9,159 bases of DNA from Pseudomonadota bacterium (GTDB taxonomy: Bacteria > Pseudomonadota > Alphaproteobacteria > Rhizobiales > Tepidamorphaceae): assembly GCA_023435545.1 (NCBI GenBank), contig JAEYRQ010000076.1, positions 1 to 9,159 of the forward strand, in the 5' to 3' direction. Positions 1 to 6,929 of this stretch are shown here, piece after piece; the first letter of the stretch is position 1; every line of letters starts with the position of its first letter. The notes below the pieces were generated by a model that was given only the letters and a program-made list of their open reading frames with translations, did not search any database and was not told the DNA's origin. Both the position numbers and the translations under genes were made by a program.

Positions 1-425
1 GTGTAGAAGGCTCGGGCCTGGGCGTTCTCCTCCAGCGCCCAGACCACCAGCCCCTGCAGGCCATTGACCGAAAGGACGCGACGCGCCTCGCGGAACAGCC
101 TGCGCCCGAGCCCCACCCCCTGGTAGCTCGGACCCAGATACAGTTCATAGACCTCGCCGCCATAGGGCAGCCGCCGCACGCGGTTCTGGCCAAGCGTGGC
201 ATAGCCCGCGATCTTGCCGTCGAACTGGAGAACCAGGGCGCCGGCCCCGCGGCGTGAGGCGACCCTGTTCCAGTAGTCCGGGCCCCGCCGCGCCATCATC
301 CGTTCCAGCGTCACCGCCGGGATGATACCGCGATAGGCAGTCGTCCAGGCCTCGTCGTGAACCTCCGAGAGGCCCAGAGCATCTGCCGGGCGCGCCGGCC
401 GGACATCGATGACGACGGTGCTCAT
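1..425 (-). CDS. GNAT-family N-acetyltransferase (partial, C-terminus beyond window edge)
   Basis: Reading the minus strand from an ATG at 425 gives 141 codons with no stop before the window edge. The protein has the GNAT acetyl-CoA fold. A core strand reads EVYELYLGPSYQG (residues 91-103) and leads into the pyrophosphate-binding loop Q102-G-V-G-L-G107, matching the family pattern Q/R-x-x-G-x-G/A. A later strand and helix read VVWALEENAQARAFY (127-141), the usual 'N..A..FY' motif B region. The N-terminal 'VRPARPADALGL' is the typical first strand and helix. GNAT enzymes move an acetyl group from acetyl-CoA to an amine; the acceptor cannot be inferred. The gene lies 118 bases downstream of the M19 gene on the same strand, so it may be the third gene of that unit or have its own promoter. 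No strong Shine-Dalgarno is seen close to the start. The family call is secure; the start is moderately sure. Confidence 0.88.
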   Translation of the reverse strand, partial: MSTVVIDVRPARPADALGLSEVHDEAWTTAYRGIIPAVTLERMMARRGPDYWNRVASRRGAGALVLQFDGKIAGYATLGQNRVRRLPYGGEVYELYLGPSYQGVGLGRRLFREARRVLSVNGLQGLVVWALEENAQARAFY

Positions 426-543
426 GATGCGAATCGTAGCGCCGCTCCCAGCCCCCCGCAACAATCCTGAAAGGCATGCCGGCCTACCGCACGAAATTGG
501 CCGGCGGCGTTGCGGCAATACCGCAGGCACGCAGTCTGCGCCG

Positions 544-1545
544 TTAGACGGCGAGCCGAAGGTAGTTCCCGCCCAGAATGCCGGCGACCTCCCGGCGATC
601 GAACCCGACGCCCTCCAGCTCGGCAACGAGGTCGCCAAGCTGCTCGGGCTGGATGAAATCCCATGGCGGGTCCGGATAACCCCGTGGCCATCGCGATCTC
701 GCGGCGTGGTAGAAGCCGTAGTCGCTGCCTGCCAGGAACATGAAGTCGAGGCCGAGCCCGACCCGGTCGGCGCCTGCGATCTCCGCCACATGCGCCGCAT
801 GCCGTGCCATCGCCGCTGGGATCGCGGGACCGCCGGCGCCGAGAAACATGCCGACGCCGTTGATGCCGATGTAGCCGCCGCGGGCCGCGCAGTCCCGGAT
901 CTGGTCGTCGGTGATGTTGCGCTCGTGCTCGAACAGCGCCCGAGCATTGGAATGCGAGAAGACCGGCGGCCGCTTGAGATCGGCCTCCAGGGCCTCGAAC
1001 GATGTCCTCTCCCCGCAGTGGCTGAGGTCGACGACCATGCCCACCGCATCCATCCGTGCGATCAGCTGCCGCCCGGCGGCGGTCAGGCCGCCATTGCGGG
1101 GCTCATGGCAGCCGTCCGCGAACATGTTCGCATTGTTGTAGGCGAGAATTGCCCGGCGGATGCCGCAGGAGCGGAAGGCGTCGACCAGGTCGAGGTCGGG
1201 CGCGAAGGGCGTCGCCGTCTGGAAGTGGAACGAGACGGAGAAGCGGCCCGCCCGGCGCGCGGCGGCGATGGTTGCCGCGTCATGGGCGATCTCGATCCAC
1301 GCGCCGGCGCCGGCCAGCTCCCTCGCGAGCGCGCCGATCCTGGCCAATGCCACGGCCGGCCCATCGTCGCCGGCAGCCGCCGTCAGCGAGACGTGATCGA
1401 CCCCGCTCGCGAAGAATCGCCGCAATTGGTCGATCAGCGAGGCGCCGGGCGGCAGGAAGACAGCCGTCCACGGCAGGAGCCCGTCGCAAACGGTGACGTC
1501 GTCCAGCCAGAGGCGCTCCGCCCGCCAGTGCGGCACCGGACGCAT
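544..1545 (-). CDS. Peptidase M19 (membrane/renal dipeptidase) family protein, atypical metal site
   Basis: This 333-residue protein is the usual length for bacterial M19 enzymes, which are amidohydrolase-fold, zinc-dependent dipeptidases. Recognisable family blocks are GLTAAGRQLIARMDAVGMVVDLSH (153-176, key residues D173 and H176), the second His in FSHSNAR (H198), R209-N in HERNITDD, GGYIGINGVGMF (223-234), GADRVGLGLDF with D267, and the C-terminal GGNYLRL. H176 and H198 match the conserved His metal ligands. The N-terminal His-x-Asp ligands (normally DGHND) are absent: the region reads VCDGLLPW (19-26). The bridging Glu of the usual 'EGG' is replaced around FHFQT (106-110). From memory, an M19 subgroup with 'DGL..NW' and 'FQN' blocks looks similar, so this is probably a subgroup trait rather than decay. 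The start codon follows the aminotransferase stop after one base, so translation is probably coupled. No signal peptide is evident. The substrate is unknown. Confidence 0.9.
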   Translation of the reverse strand: MRPVPHWRAERLWLDDVTVCDGLLPWTAVFLPPGASLIDQLRRFFASGVDHVSLTAAAGDDGPAVALARIGALARELAGAGAWIEIAHDAATIAAARRAGRFSVSFHFQTATPFAPDLDLVDAFRSCGIRRAILAYNNANMFADGCHEPRNGGLTAAGRQLIARMDAVGMVVDLSHCGERTSFEALEADLKRPPVFSHSNARALFEHERNITDDQIRDCAARGGYIGINGVGMFLGAGGPAIPAAMARHAAHVAEIAGADRVGLGLDFMFLAGSDYGFYHAARSRWPRGYPDPPWDFIQPEQLGDLVAELEGVGFDRREVAGILGGNYLRLAV

Positions 1546-1546
1546 G

Positions 1547-2713
1547 TCAGGCCCCCAGCGCGTCGCGGACGCGCGCGCCGAGGCCCTTCAGACGCGGCAC
1601 CGGCTCGTTGGCGAAGACGAAGCGGATGTATTGCCCGCCATGCGCCTCGCCCCAGCCGGACATCGCCGTGGCGCAGACGCCGCGCTGGAACAGCCGCCGC
1701 GACATCTCCGCGCCGTCGATGCCGAAGCCCGATACATCCAGCAGCATCGACCAGCCGCCGGCGGGCATCCCGAAGGGCAACCCGGCGAGTTCTTCGGCAA
1801 TCGTGTCGCGGCGGGCCTGCAGTTCGGCCACATAGGGCGCCATCGTTTCGGGGGAGCGCTCGAGAGCGATCGCCACGGCGTCCTGCCCGATGCCGACCGG
1901 AACGACGACATTGGCAAGCGACACTGCGGTCAGATCCGGCATGTAGGCCTCGGGGGCGACGATCCAGCCGACCCGCCAGCCGATCATCCGGAGCTCCTTG
2001 GCGGACGAGCCGACGGTGATCGTCCGCTCCGCCATCCCTGGCAGGGCGGCCGGATGGAACACCTCCCGGCCGTCGAAGACGAGCCGCTCCATGGCGGTGT
2101 CGAGGATCAGCAGCAGATCGTGGGTCGCGCAGAGCTCGGCGACGAGCGCCCAGTCCTCGCGGTCAAACCAGCCGCCTGAGGGCATCGAGGGCGACATCAT
2201 GAGCATCGCCTGTGTCTTCGGCCCGACAGCCTGGCTCAGCGCTGCCCTGTCGAGGCGCCACTCGGAGCCCGGCGCGAAACGGAACGGCACGAACTTCGGC
2301 ACGCCGCCGGCGAGCCGCACGCGGTTGATCAGGCCGGCATAGGTTGGATCGGTGACGATCACCTCCTCACCGACATCGACGGTGGCGAGCAGCACGTTGA
2401 GGATGCCCGACAGGCCTCCGGCGGAAATGACGCAGTTCCGCTCGCCGGAATAGTCGATGCCGGAAAGCCTTGAGACGTGCCCGGCCGCCACGTCGCGCAG
2501 CCGCGCCTGGCCGATGAAGGGCAGGTAGCTGTTGTCGGCGTCGAGCGAGGCCGCCTCGCGGGTGCGTGCGACCGCCTCCGGATCGGGGGGTATGTCGACA
2601 TCGAGGTTCTCGAGCCGCAGGAAATCTCTGCCGGAAGCGTCGGCCAGCGCCCCCATCCGGTCGACGCCGATTCCGGCGATGTGGCGCAGCCGTTCCGGCC
2701 GGTGTAGGGACAT
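1547..2713 (-). CDS. PLP-dependent class I/II aminotransferase
   Basis: This is a 388-residue fold-type I aminotransferase, the usual length for the aspartate aminotransferase-like class. The PLP Schiff-base lysine is K239 in SSAKELRMIGWRVGW (236-250). D205 in LLILDTAMERL (201-211) should pair with the pyridine nitrogen, and R364 in YIRFVFAN (362-369) should bind the substrate carboxylate. SAGGLSGI (97-104) and DPTYAGL (122-128) are the phosphate and ring-stacking regions. Two classical residues differ: the Asn of NPxNPTG is M177 (SPSMPSG), and the Tyr of D-x-x-Y is M208 (D205-T-A-M). The ATG at 2713 has AGGAG six bases upstream and sits behind an AT-rich divergent promoter. It is the first gene of a unit with the M19 protein and is divergent from a GntR/FCD regulator. 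It probably transaminates an amino acid or related amine; the substrate is not determinable. Confidence 0.92.
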   Translation of the reverse strand: MSLHRPERLRHIAGIGVDRMGALADASGRDFLRLENLDVDIPPDPEAVARTREAASLDADNSYLPFIGQARLRDVAAGHVSRLSGIDYSGERNCVISAGGLSGILNVLLATVDVGEEVIVTDPTYAGLINRVRLAGGVPKFVPFRFAPGSEWRLDRAALSQAVGPKTQAMLMMSPSMPSGGWFDREDWALVAELCATHDLLLILDTAMERLVFDGREVFHPAALPGMAERTITVGSSAKELRMIGWRVGWIVAPEAYMPDLTAVSLANVVVPVGIGQDAVAIALERSPETMAPYVAELQARRDTIAEELAGLPFGMPAGGWSMLLDVSGFGIDGAEMSRRLFQRGVCATAMSGWGEAHGGQYIRFVFANEPVPRLKGLGARVRDALGA

Positions 2714-2737
2714 GGCTCACTCCTGGATCTCGGGAAA

Positions 2738-2764
2738 ATCATATATTATCTATGATCACATGAT
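2738..2764. promoter_or_regulatory. Divergent promoter/operator with overlapping inverted repeats (candidate GntR-family site)
   Basis: An AT-rich island separates the divergent aminotransferase and GntR genes in otherwise GC-rich DNA. ATCATA (2738-2743) and TATGAT (2751-2756) form a perfect inverted repeat with a 7-base spacer. A second dyad, ATCA-CA-TGAT (2755-2764), overlaps the regulator's start codon, and TGATCA (2753-2758) is a perfect palindrome. On the minus strand, GATAAT (2750-2745) would serve as a -10 box giving a leader of about 25 bases before the aminotransferase ATG. No good -35 at standard spacing was found. GntR/FCD regulators commonly bind short AT-containing dyads beside their own gene. 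Assignment to this regulator is inference from position. Confidence 0.6.
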
Positions 2765-3431
2765 GGGGTCGACCGTGCAAGAGGCGGACGAGCAGGATCT
2801 GAGCCTTCCCGGACAGATTGCCCGGGTGCTGGGCGAGCGGATCGTCGCCGGCGTCATGAAGCCGGGTGAGCCGGTTCGGCAGGACCGTATCGCGGCAGAG
2901 TTCCGCACCAGCCATGTGCCCGTCCGCGAAGCGTTCCGGCAGCTGGAGGTGCAGGGATATCTGGTCAGCGCGCCGCGTCGTGGCGTGCGCGTCGCCCCGC
3001 TCGATCCGGCGTCGGTGATGGAGGTCACCGAGATGCGGGCGGCTTTGGAGGCGCTGGCCCTGCGCCACGCGCTTCCACATCTGTCGCAAGAGGCCCTGGC
3101 CGAGGCCGAGGCGGCGATTGCCGAAGGCGAGGCGAGCGGCGACCTCGCGGTCTGGGAGCGAGCCAACCGACGCTTCCACCGCGCCCTGACCGCACCCTGC
3201 GGTCTTCCAAGGCTGATGCGCACCATCGACGAGCTGCACCGGGCGAGCGCCCGGCTGCTGCTGTCCACCTGGACGGAACTCGACTGGCAGCAGCGCTCGG
3301 ATGAGGAGCACCGCGCCGTCCTGTCGGCGGTGAGGAACGGCGATCCGGACCGGGCCACCGAACTGCTTCAGGAGCACATCCTGGCCGCCGGCCGGGCGCT
3401 GGCGGCGTTGCTGCGACCGAAGGGCGGTTGA
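2760..3431 (+). CDS. GntR-family transcriptional regulator, FCD (FadR/VanR-type) subfamily
   Basis: This 223-residue protein has an N-terminal winged helix-turn-helix (about 15-80: IARVLGERIVAGVMKPGEPV, then RIAAEFRTSHVPVREAFRQLEVQGYLV and the wing APRRGVRVA). An all-helical FCD ligand-binding domain follows (about 85-215). FCD domains usually bind a metal with one Asp and three His. The His residues are present as H140 (RRFH), H184 (DEEH) and H206 (LQEH), but the Asp position in 'D-x-x-F-H' is N136. I chose the tandem ATG at 2760/2763; no Shine-Dalgarno precedes it, so the message may be nearly leaderless, and GTG at 2775 is a possible alternative. It is divergent from the aminotransferase-M19 pair with a 46-base gap, so it probably represses or controls that pair and itself in response to a pathway carboxylate. 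The ligand is unknown. Confidence 0.9.
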   Translation: MMGSTVQEADEQDLSLPGQIARVLGERIVAGVMKPGEPVRQDRIAAEFRTSHVPVREAFRQLEVQGYLVSAPRRGVRVAPLDPASVMEVTEMRAALEALALRHALPHLSQEALAEAEAAIAEGEASGDLAVWERANRRFHRALTAPCGLPRLMRTIDELHRASARLLLSTWTELDWQQRSDEEHRAVLSAVRNGDPDRATELLQEHILAAGRALAALLRPKGG

Positions 3432-3457
3432 GGCGCGGCGGGCGTTCTCGCTGCCGC

Positions 3458-3556
3458 GTCATCCCGGAAGCCGCGCCGCGGCTATCCGGGATCGGGATCC
3501 CGCCGATCGTCGATGCGTCCCGATCCCGGATCGGCCTTTCGGCCGCCCGGGATGAC
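3458..3556. repeat. Compound palindromic (REP-like) intergenic repeat
   Basis: Outer arms GTCATCCCGG (3458-3467) and CCGGGATGAC (3547-3556) are perfect inverted repeats. Inside, a 14-base arm at 3484-3497 (ATCCGGGATCGGGA) is perfectly complementary to 3518-3531 across a 20-base loop. Each half can also fold alone. On the left, ATCCCGGA (3461-3468) pairs with TCCGGGAT (3485-3492) around an AGCCGCG/CGCGGCT hairpin. On the right, ATCCCGG (3523-3529) pairs with CCGGGAT (3547-3553) around CGGCC-TTTC-GGCCG. It fills the gap between convergent GntR and typA genes. The motif resembles dispersed extragenic palindromes of Rhizobiales. No T-tract follows, so it is not a classical intrinsic terminator, though it may end transcription or protect 3' ends. 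Confidence 0.8.
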
Positions 3557-3575
3557 CGAGAGTGGATTGCCGATC

Positions 3576-5417
<1,842 letters not shown>

Positions 5418-5460
5418 GGGGCACCGGTGCTGGCGGCTGGGGCCGCGTCCCGCGGCCGGC

Positions 5461-5495
5461 AATACAAAACGGGCGCCGGGATGTCGCGGCGCCCG
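5461..5495 (-). terminator. Terminator-like hairpin in the typA 5' leader (candidate attenuator)
   Basis: Read on the minus strand, CGGGCGCCG (5495-5487), an 8-base loop and CGGCGCCCG (5478-5470) form a perfect 9-bp GC stem. TTTTGTATT (5469-5461) follows directly. That is the shape of a Rho-independent terminator. It lies between the predicted typA promoter (start point near 5510) and the typA ATG at 5417. A second hairpin follows, with arms 5457-5451 and 5447-5441, and then a 10-base palindrome at 5421-5430. I see no gene upstream on this strand that it could end, so premature termination or mRNA structure control of typA is the simplest reading. Function is inference; the structure is seen. 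Confidence 0.6.
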
Positions 5496-5516
5496 CTTCC
5501 TGTCGTGTTGCGCCGC

Positions 5517-5545
5517 AATATAGCGATTGCGATGGAATTCCGCAA
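5517..5545 (-). promoter_or_regulatory. Predicted sigma70-type promoter of typA
   Basis: On the minus strand, TTGCGG (5545-5540) and TATATT (5522-5517) are separated by exactly 17 bases. This matches TTGACA/TATAAT at four of six and five of six positions. The expected start point is near 5510, giving a leader of about 93 bases before the typA ATG. It is the best promoter match noticed in the window. Confidence 0.65.
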
Positions 5546-5639
5546 TGGCAGGCACCCCGCCTTCCCGGCACGAGACTTTACAAAAGCGCCCGATACGGCT
5601 CGAAATGAAGAAAAACGCCGAGACGACGGAGGAGACGAG

Positions 5640-5948
5640 ATGTGCCAGATATTTGCCGGGCAGTCCCCGGCCTCCTATGAGAGCCAGACCCGATCGATCC
5701 GCATCAACGGACATTCGACCTCGCTCCGGCTGGAGGCGGCGTTCTGGGCGATGCTCGAGGAGATCGCCGAGAGCCAGCACATGCCGCTGGCGAAGTTCGT
5801 CGCCAAGCTGCACGACGAGGTGCTCGAACTGCACGGCGAAGTGCGAAACTTCGCGTCGCTCTTGCGCTGCTGCTGCCTGATCTACGCGAGCGACATGCGC
5901 GAGCCGGTGGTCTATGCGCCGTCGCTGCGCCAGGTCGCGGCGGAGTGA
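5640..5948 (+). CDS. Ribbon-helix-helix domain protein (alphaproteobacterial RHH_4-like)
   Basis: This 102-residue protein begins MCQIFAGQSPASYES. It continues with RSIRINGHSTSLRLEAAFWAMLEEIAE (18-44): a short basic strand followed by a helix with the FW pair, as in the RHH_4 family of ribbon-helix-helix proteins. A second helix (47-66) carries LAKFVAKLHDEVLELHGE, and NFASLLR follows (70-76). RHH proteins bind DNA as dimers through the paired N-terminal strands, but members of this family are mostly uncharacterised. GGAGGAG at 5628-5634, five bases before the ATG, fixes the start. Three consecutive cysteines (77-79) in the C-terminal helix are notable. It is divergent from typA with a 222-base gap. 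No signal peptide or membrane segment is seen. Database entries sometimes mislabel relatives as sulfotransferases; nothing here supports that. Confidence 0.85.
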   Translation: MCQIFAGQSPASYESQTRSIRINGHSTSLRLEAAFWAMLEEIAESQHMPLAKFVAKLHDEVLELHGEVRNFASLLRCCCLIYASDMREPVVYAPSLRQVAAE

Positions 5949-5961
5949 TCGAAGGCAAGCT

Positions 5962-5979
5962 GTAGTAGCGGCCTACCAC
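5962..5979. promoter_or_regulatory. Imperfect 18-base dyad upstream of the cytochrome/dehydrogenase operon
   Basis: The 90-base gap between the RHH gene and the cytochrome gene contains a dyad with half-sites GT-a-GTAG (5962-5968) and CTAC-c-AC (5973-5979) around four bases. Six of the seven arm pairs are complementary. It could be an operator for the downstream operon or a weak 3' structure of the RHH transcript; there is no T-tract. No convincing -35/-10 pair was found in this gap. Confidence 0.3.
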
Positions 5980-6038
5980 CCACCGCCTGCGCAGCGGCGC
6001 TAGAGTTTCCTCGTGGGACAGGCGGAGGCGACGGCTCG

Positions 6039-6443
6039 ATGAGCCTCGGACGCGGACTGGCGATGGTCGGACTTGCGCTGGGCGGTGCGGCCGCCGGCCC
6101 CGGCGCATCCGCCGTCGCGGGCGATGTCGACCTGGCGGCGGCCGAAAAGCAGTTCGTGTCGAGCTGCGGCGTCTGCCACGTCGTCGATCCCGGCGCGCCG
6201 CCGCGGCAGGGACCTCCGCTGGCCGGTATTTTCGGACGCCCGGCCGCAAGCCTCGACGGGTTCGCCTATTCCGATGCGCTGGCGCATTCCGGGCTCGTCT
6301 GGACTGAGGAAACCCTCGACCGCTGGATCGAGAATGCCCAGGCCTACGTTCCCGGAACCAACATGCTGTACCGGCAGGCCAAACCGGAGCGGCGGCAGCT
6401 GATCATCGCCTACCTCAAGTCGCTCGACGACGCCGGGAACTGA
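6039..6443 (+). CDS. Periplasmic monoheme class I c-type cytochrome
   Basis: This 134-residue protein has an N-terminal signal peptide: RGLAMVGLALGGAAAG is hydrophobic and cleavage is likely after A27 in ASAVA-GDV. One heme-attachment motif, C43-G-V-C46-H47, is followed by GPPLAGIFGRPA (58-69) and the axial-Met motif PGTNM (M109). The C-terminal helix is RRQLIIAYLKSL. This is the mitochondrial-type cytochrome c fold, which carries one electron in the periplasm. GGAGG at 6024-6028, ten bases before the ATG, supports the start. It is the first of four closely spaced genes ending in a GMC dehydrogenase, so it is the probable electron acceptor of that enzyme, passing electrons to a terminal oxidase. 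Many FAD-dependent glucose or gluconate dehydrogenase complexes instead use a triheme cytochrome subunit; this one has a single heme. Confidence 0.93.
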   Translation: MSLGRGLAMVGLALGGAAAGPGASAVAGDVDLAAAEKQFVSSCGVCHVVDPGAPPRQGPPLAGIFGRPAASLDGFAYSDALAHSGLVWTEETLDRWIENAQAYVPGTNMLYRQAKPERRQLIIAYLKSLDDAGN

Positions 6444-6457
6444 CCAGGAGACCAGCC

Positions 6458-6853
6458 GTGGCGAAGGCCATTCACATGATGATCCGGGTGCTCGACGAGG
6501 CGCGCTCGGTCGACTTCTACCACCGCGCCTTCGGCCTGGAGACGGCCGACCGGTTCGAGTTCGACGGCTTCACCCTGGTTTATCTTCGCAACGGGGAGGC
6601 CGACTTCGAGGTCGAGCTCACCCTCAACCACGGCCGCACCGAGCCATACCAGCACGGCGATGCCTACGGGCATGTCGCCTTCTGCGTCGACGACATCGAC
6701 GCGGAACATGCCCGCTTCGAGCGTGAAGGGCTCGACCCAAAGCCAGTCAAGGAGTTTCACCGCGACGGCGCGCTCATGGCCAAGTTCTTCTTCGTGGAGG
6801 ATCCCGACGGTTACAAGATCGAGGTCCTTCAGAAGCACGGACGCTACCGCTGA
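6458..6853 (+). CDS. Glyoxalase I-like VOC-fold metalloprotein
   Basis: This 131-residue protein has two VOC modules, the length of a bacterial glyoxalase I. Candidate metal ligands sit at the same places as in E. coli GlxI: H6 (IHMMIRV), E53 (FEVELTLNHG), H72 (YGHVAFCVDD) and E122 (YKIEVLQ). Conserved blocks FYHRAFGLE (20-28) and FFVEDPDGYKIE (111-122) also fit lactoylglutathione lyase, which isomerises the methylglyoxal-glutathione hemithioacetal to S-lactoylglutathione in the cytoplasm. The start is GTG at 6458, with AGGAG seven bases upstream; it lies 14 bases after the cytochrome stop, so the two are surely co-transcribed. No signal peptide is seen, unlike the exported products around it. 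It may detoxify an aldehyde or ketone linked to the dehydrogenase's substrate, or act on another metabolite; the link is inference. Confidence 0.88.
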   Translation: MAKAIHMMIRVLDEARSVDFYHRAFGLETADRFEFDGFTLVYLRNGEADFEVELTLNHGRTEPYQHGDAYGHVAFCVDDIDAEHARFEREGLDPKPVKEFHRDGALMAKFFFVEDPDGYKIEVLQKHGRYR

Positions 6854-6929
6854 CCGGGTCCCCCGACACCGGCGGCTGGCGAACAAACAGAAAACAAAAA
6901 GGGCTGAGGAGCCAAGGAGGAATGGAAGG

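Noticed and set aside
511..525. Small TGCGG-N5-CCGCA hairpin between the M19 and GNAT genes
   Set aside because: A five-base stem with no T-tract on either strand is too weak to call a terminator.
409..2019. Long plus-strand open frame of 536 codons antisense to the M19 and aminotransferase genes
   Set aside because: It is Arg/Pro/Ala-rich with no family motif, and lies opposite two clearly recognised proteins; this is a normal by-product of high GC.
2532..2759. Extended GntR start within the divergent aminotransferase gene
   Set aside because: The extension overlaps the aminotransferase antisense and shows low-complexity Arg/Ser sequence; the wHTH begins just after 2760.
5418..5834. N-terminal extension of TypA from an upstream ATG at 5834
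   Set aside because: The extra 139 residues are antisense to the ribbon-helix-helix gene, lie upstream of the predicted promoter, and TypA proteins start at MQLRNIAIIAHVDHGKTT-like sequence.
6660..6929. Upstream extension of the subunit 3-like protein into the VOC gene
   Set aside because: It would bury the twin-arginine signal internally; the ATG at 6930 has an AGGAGG and puts the signal at the N-terminus.
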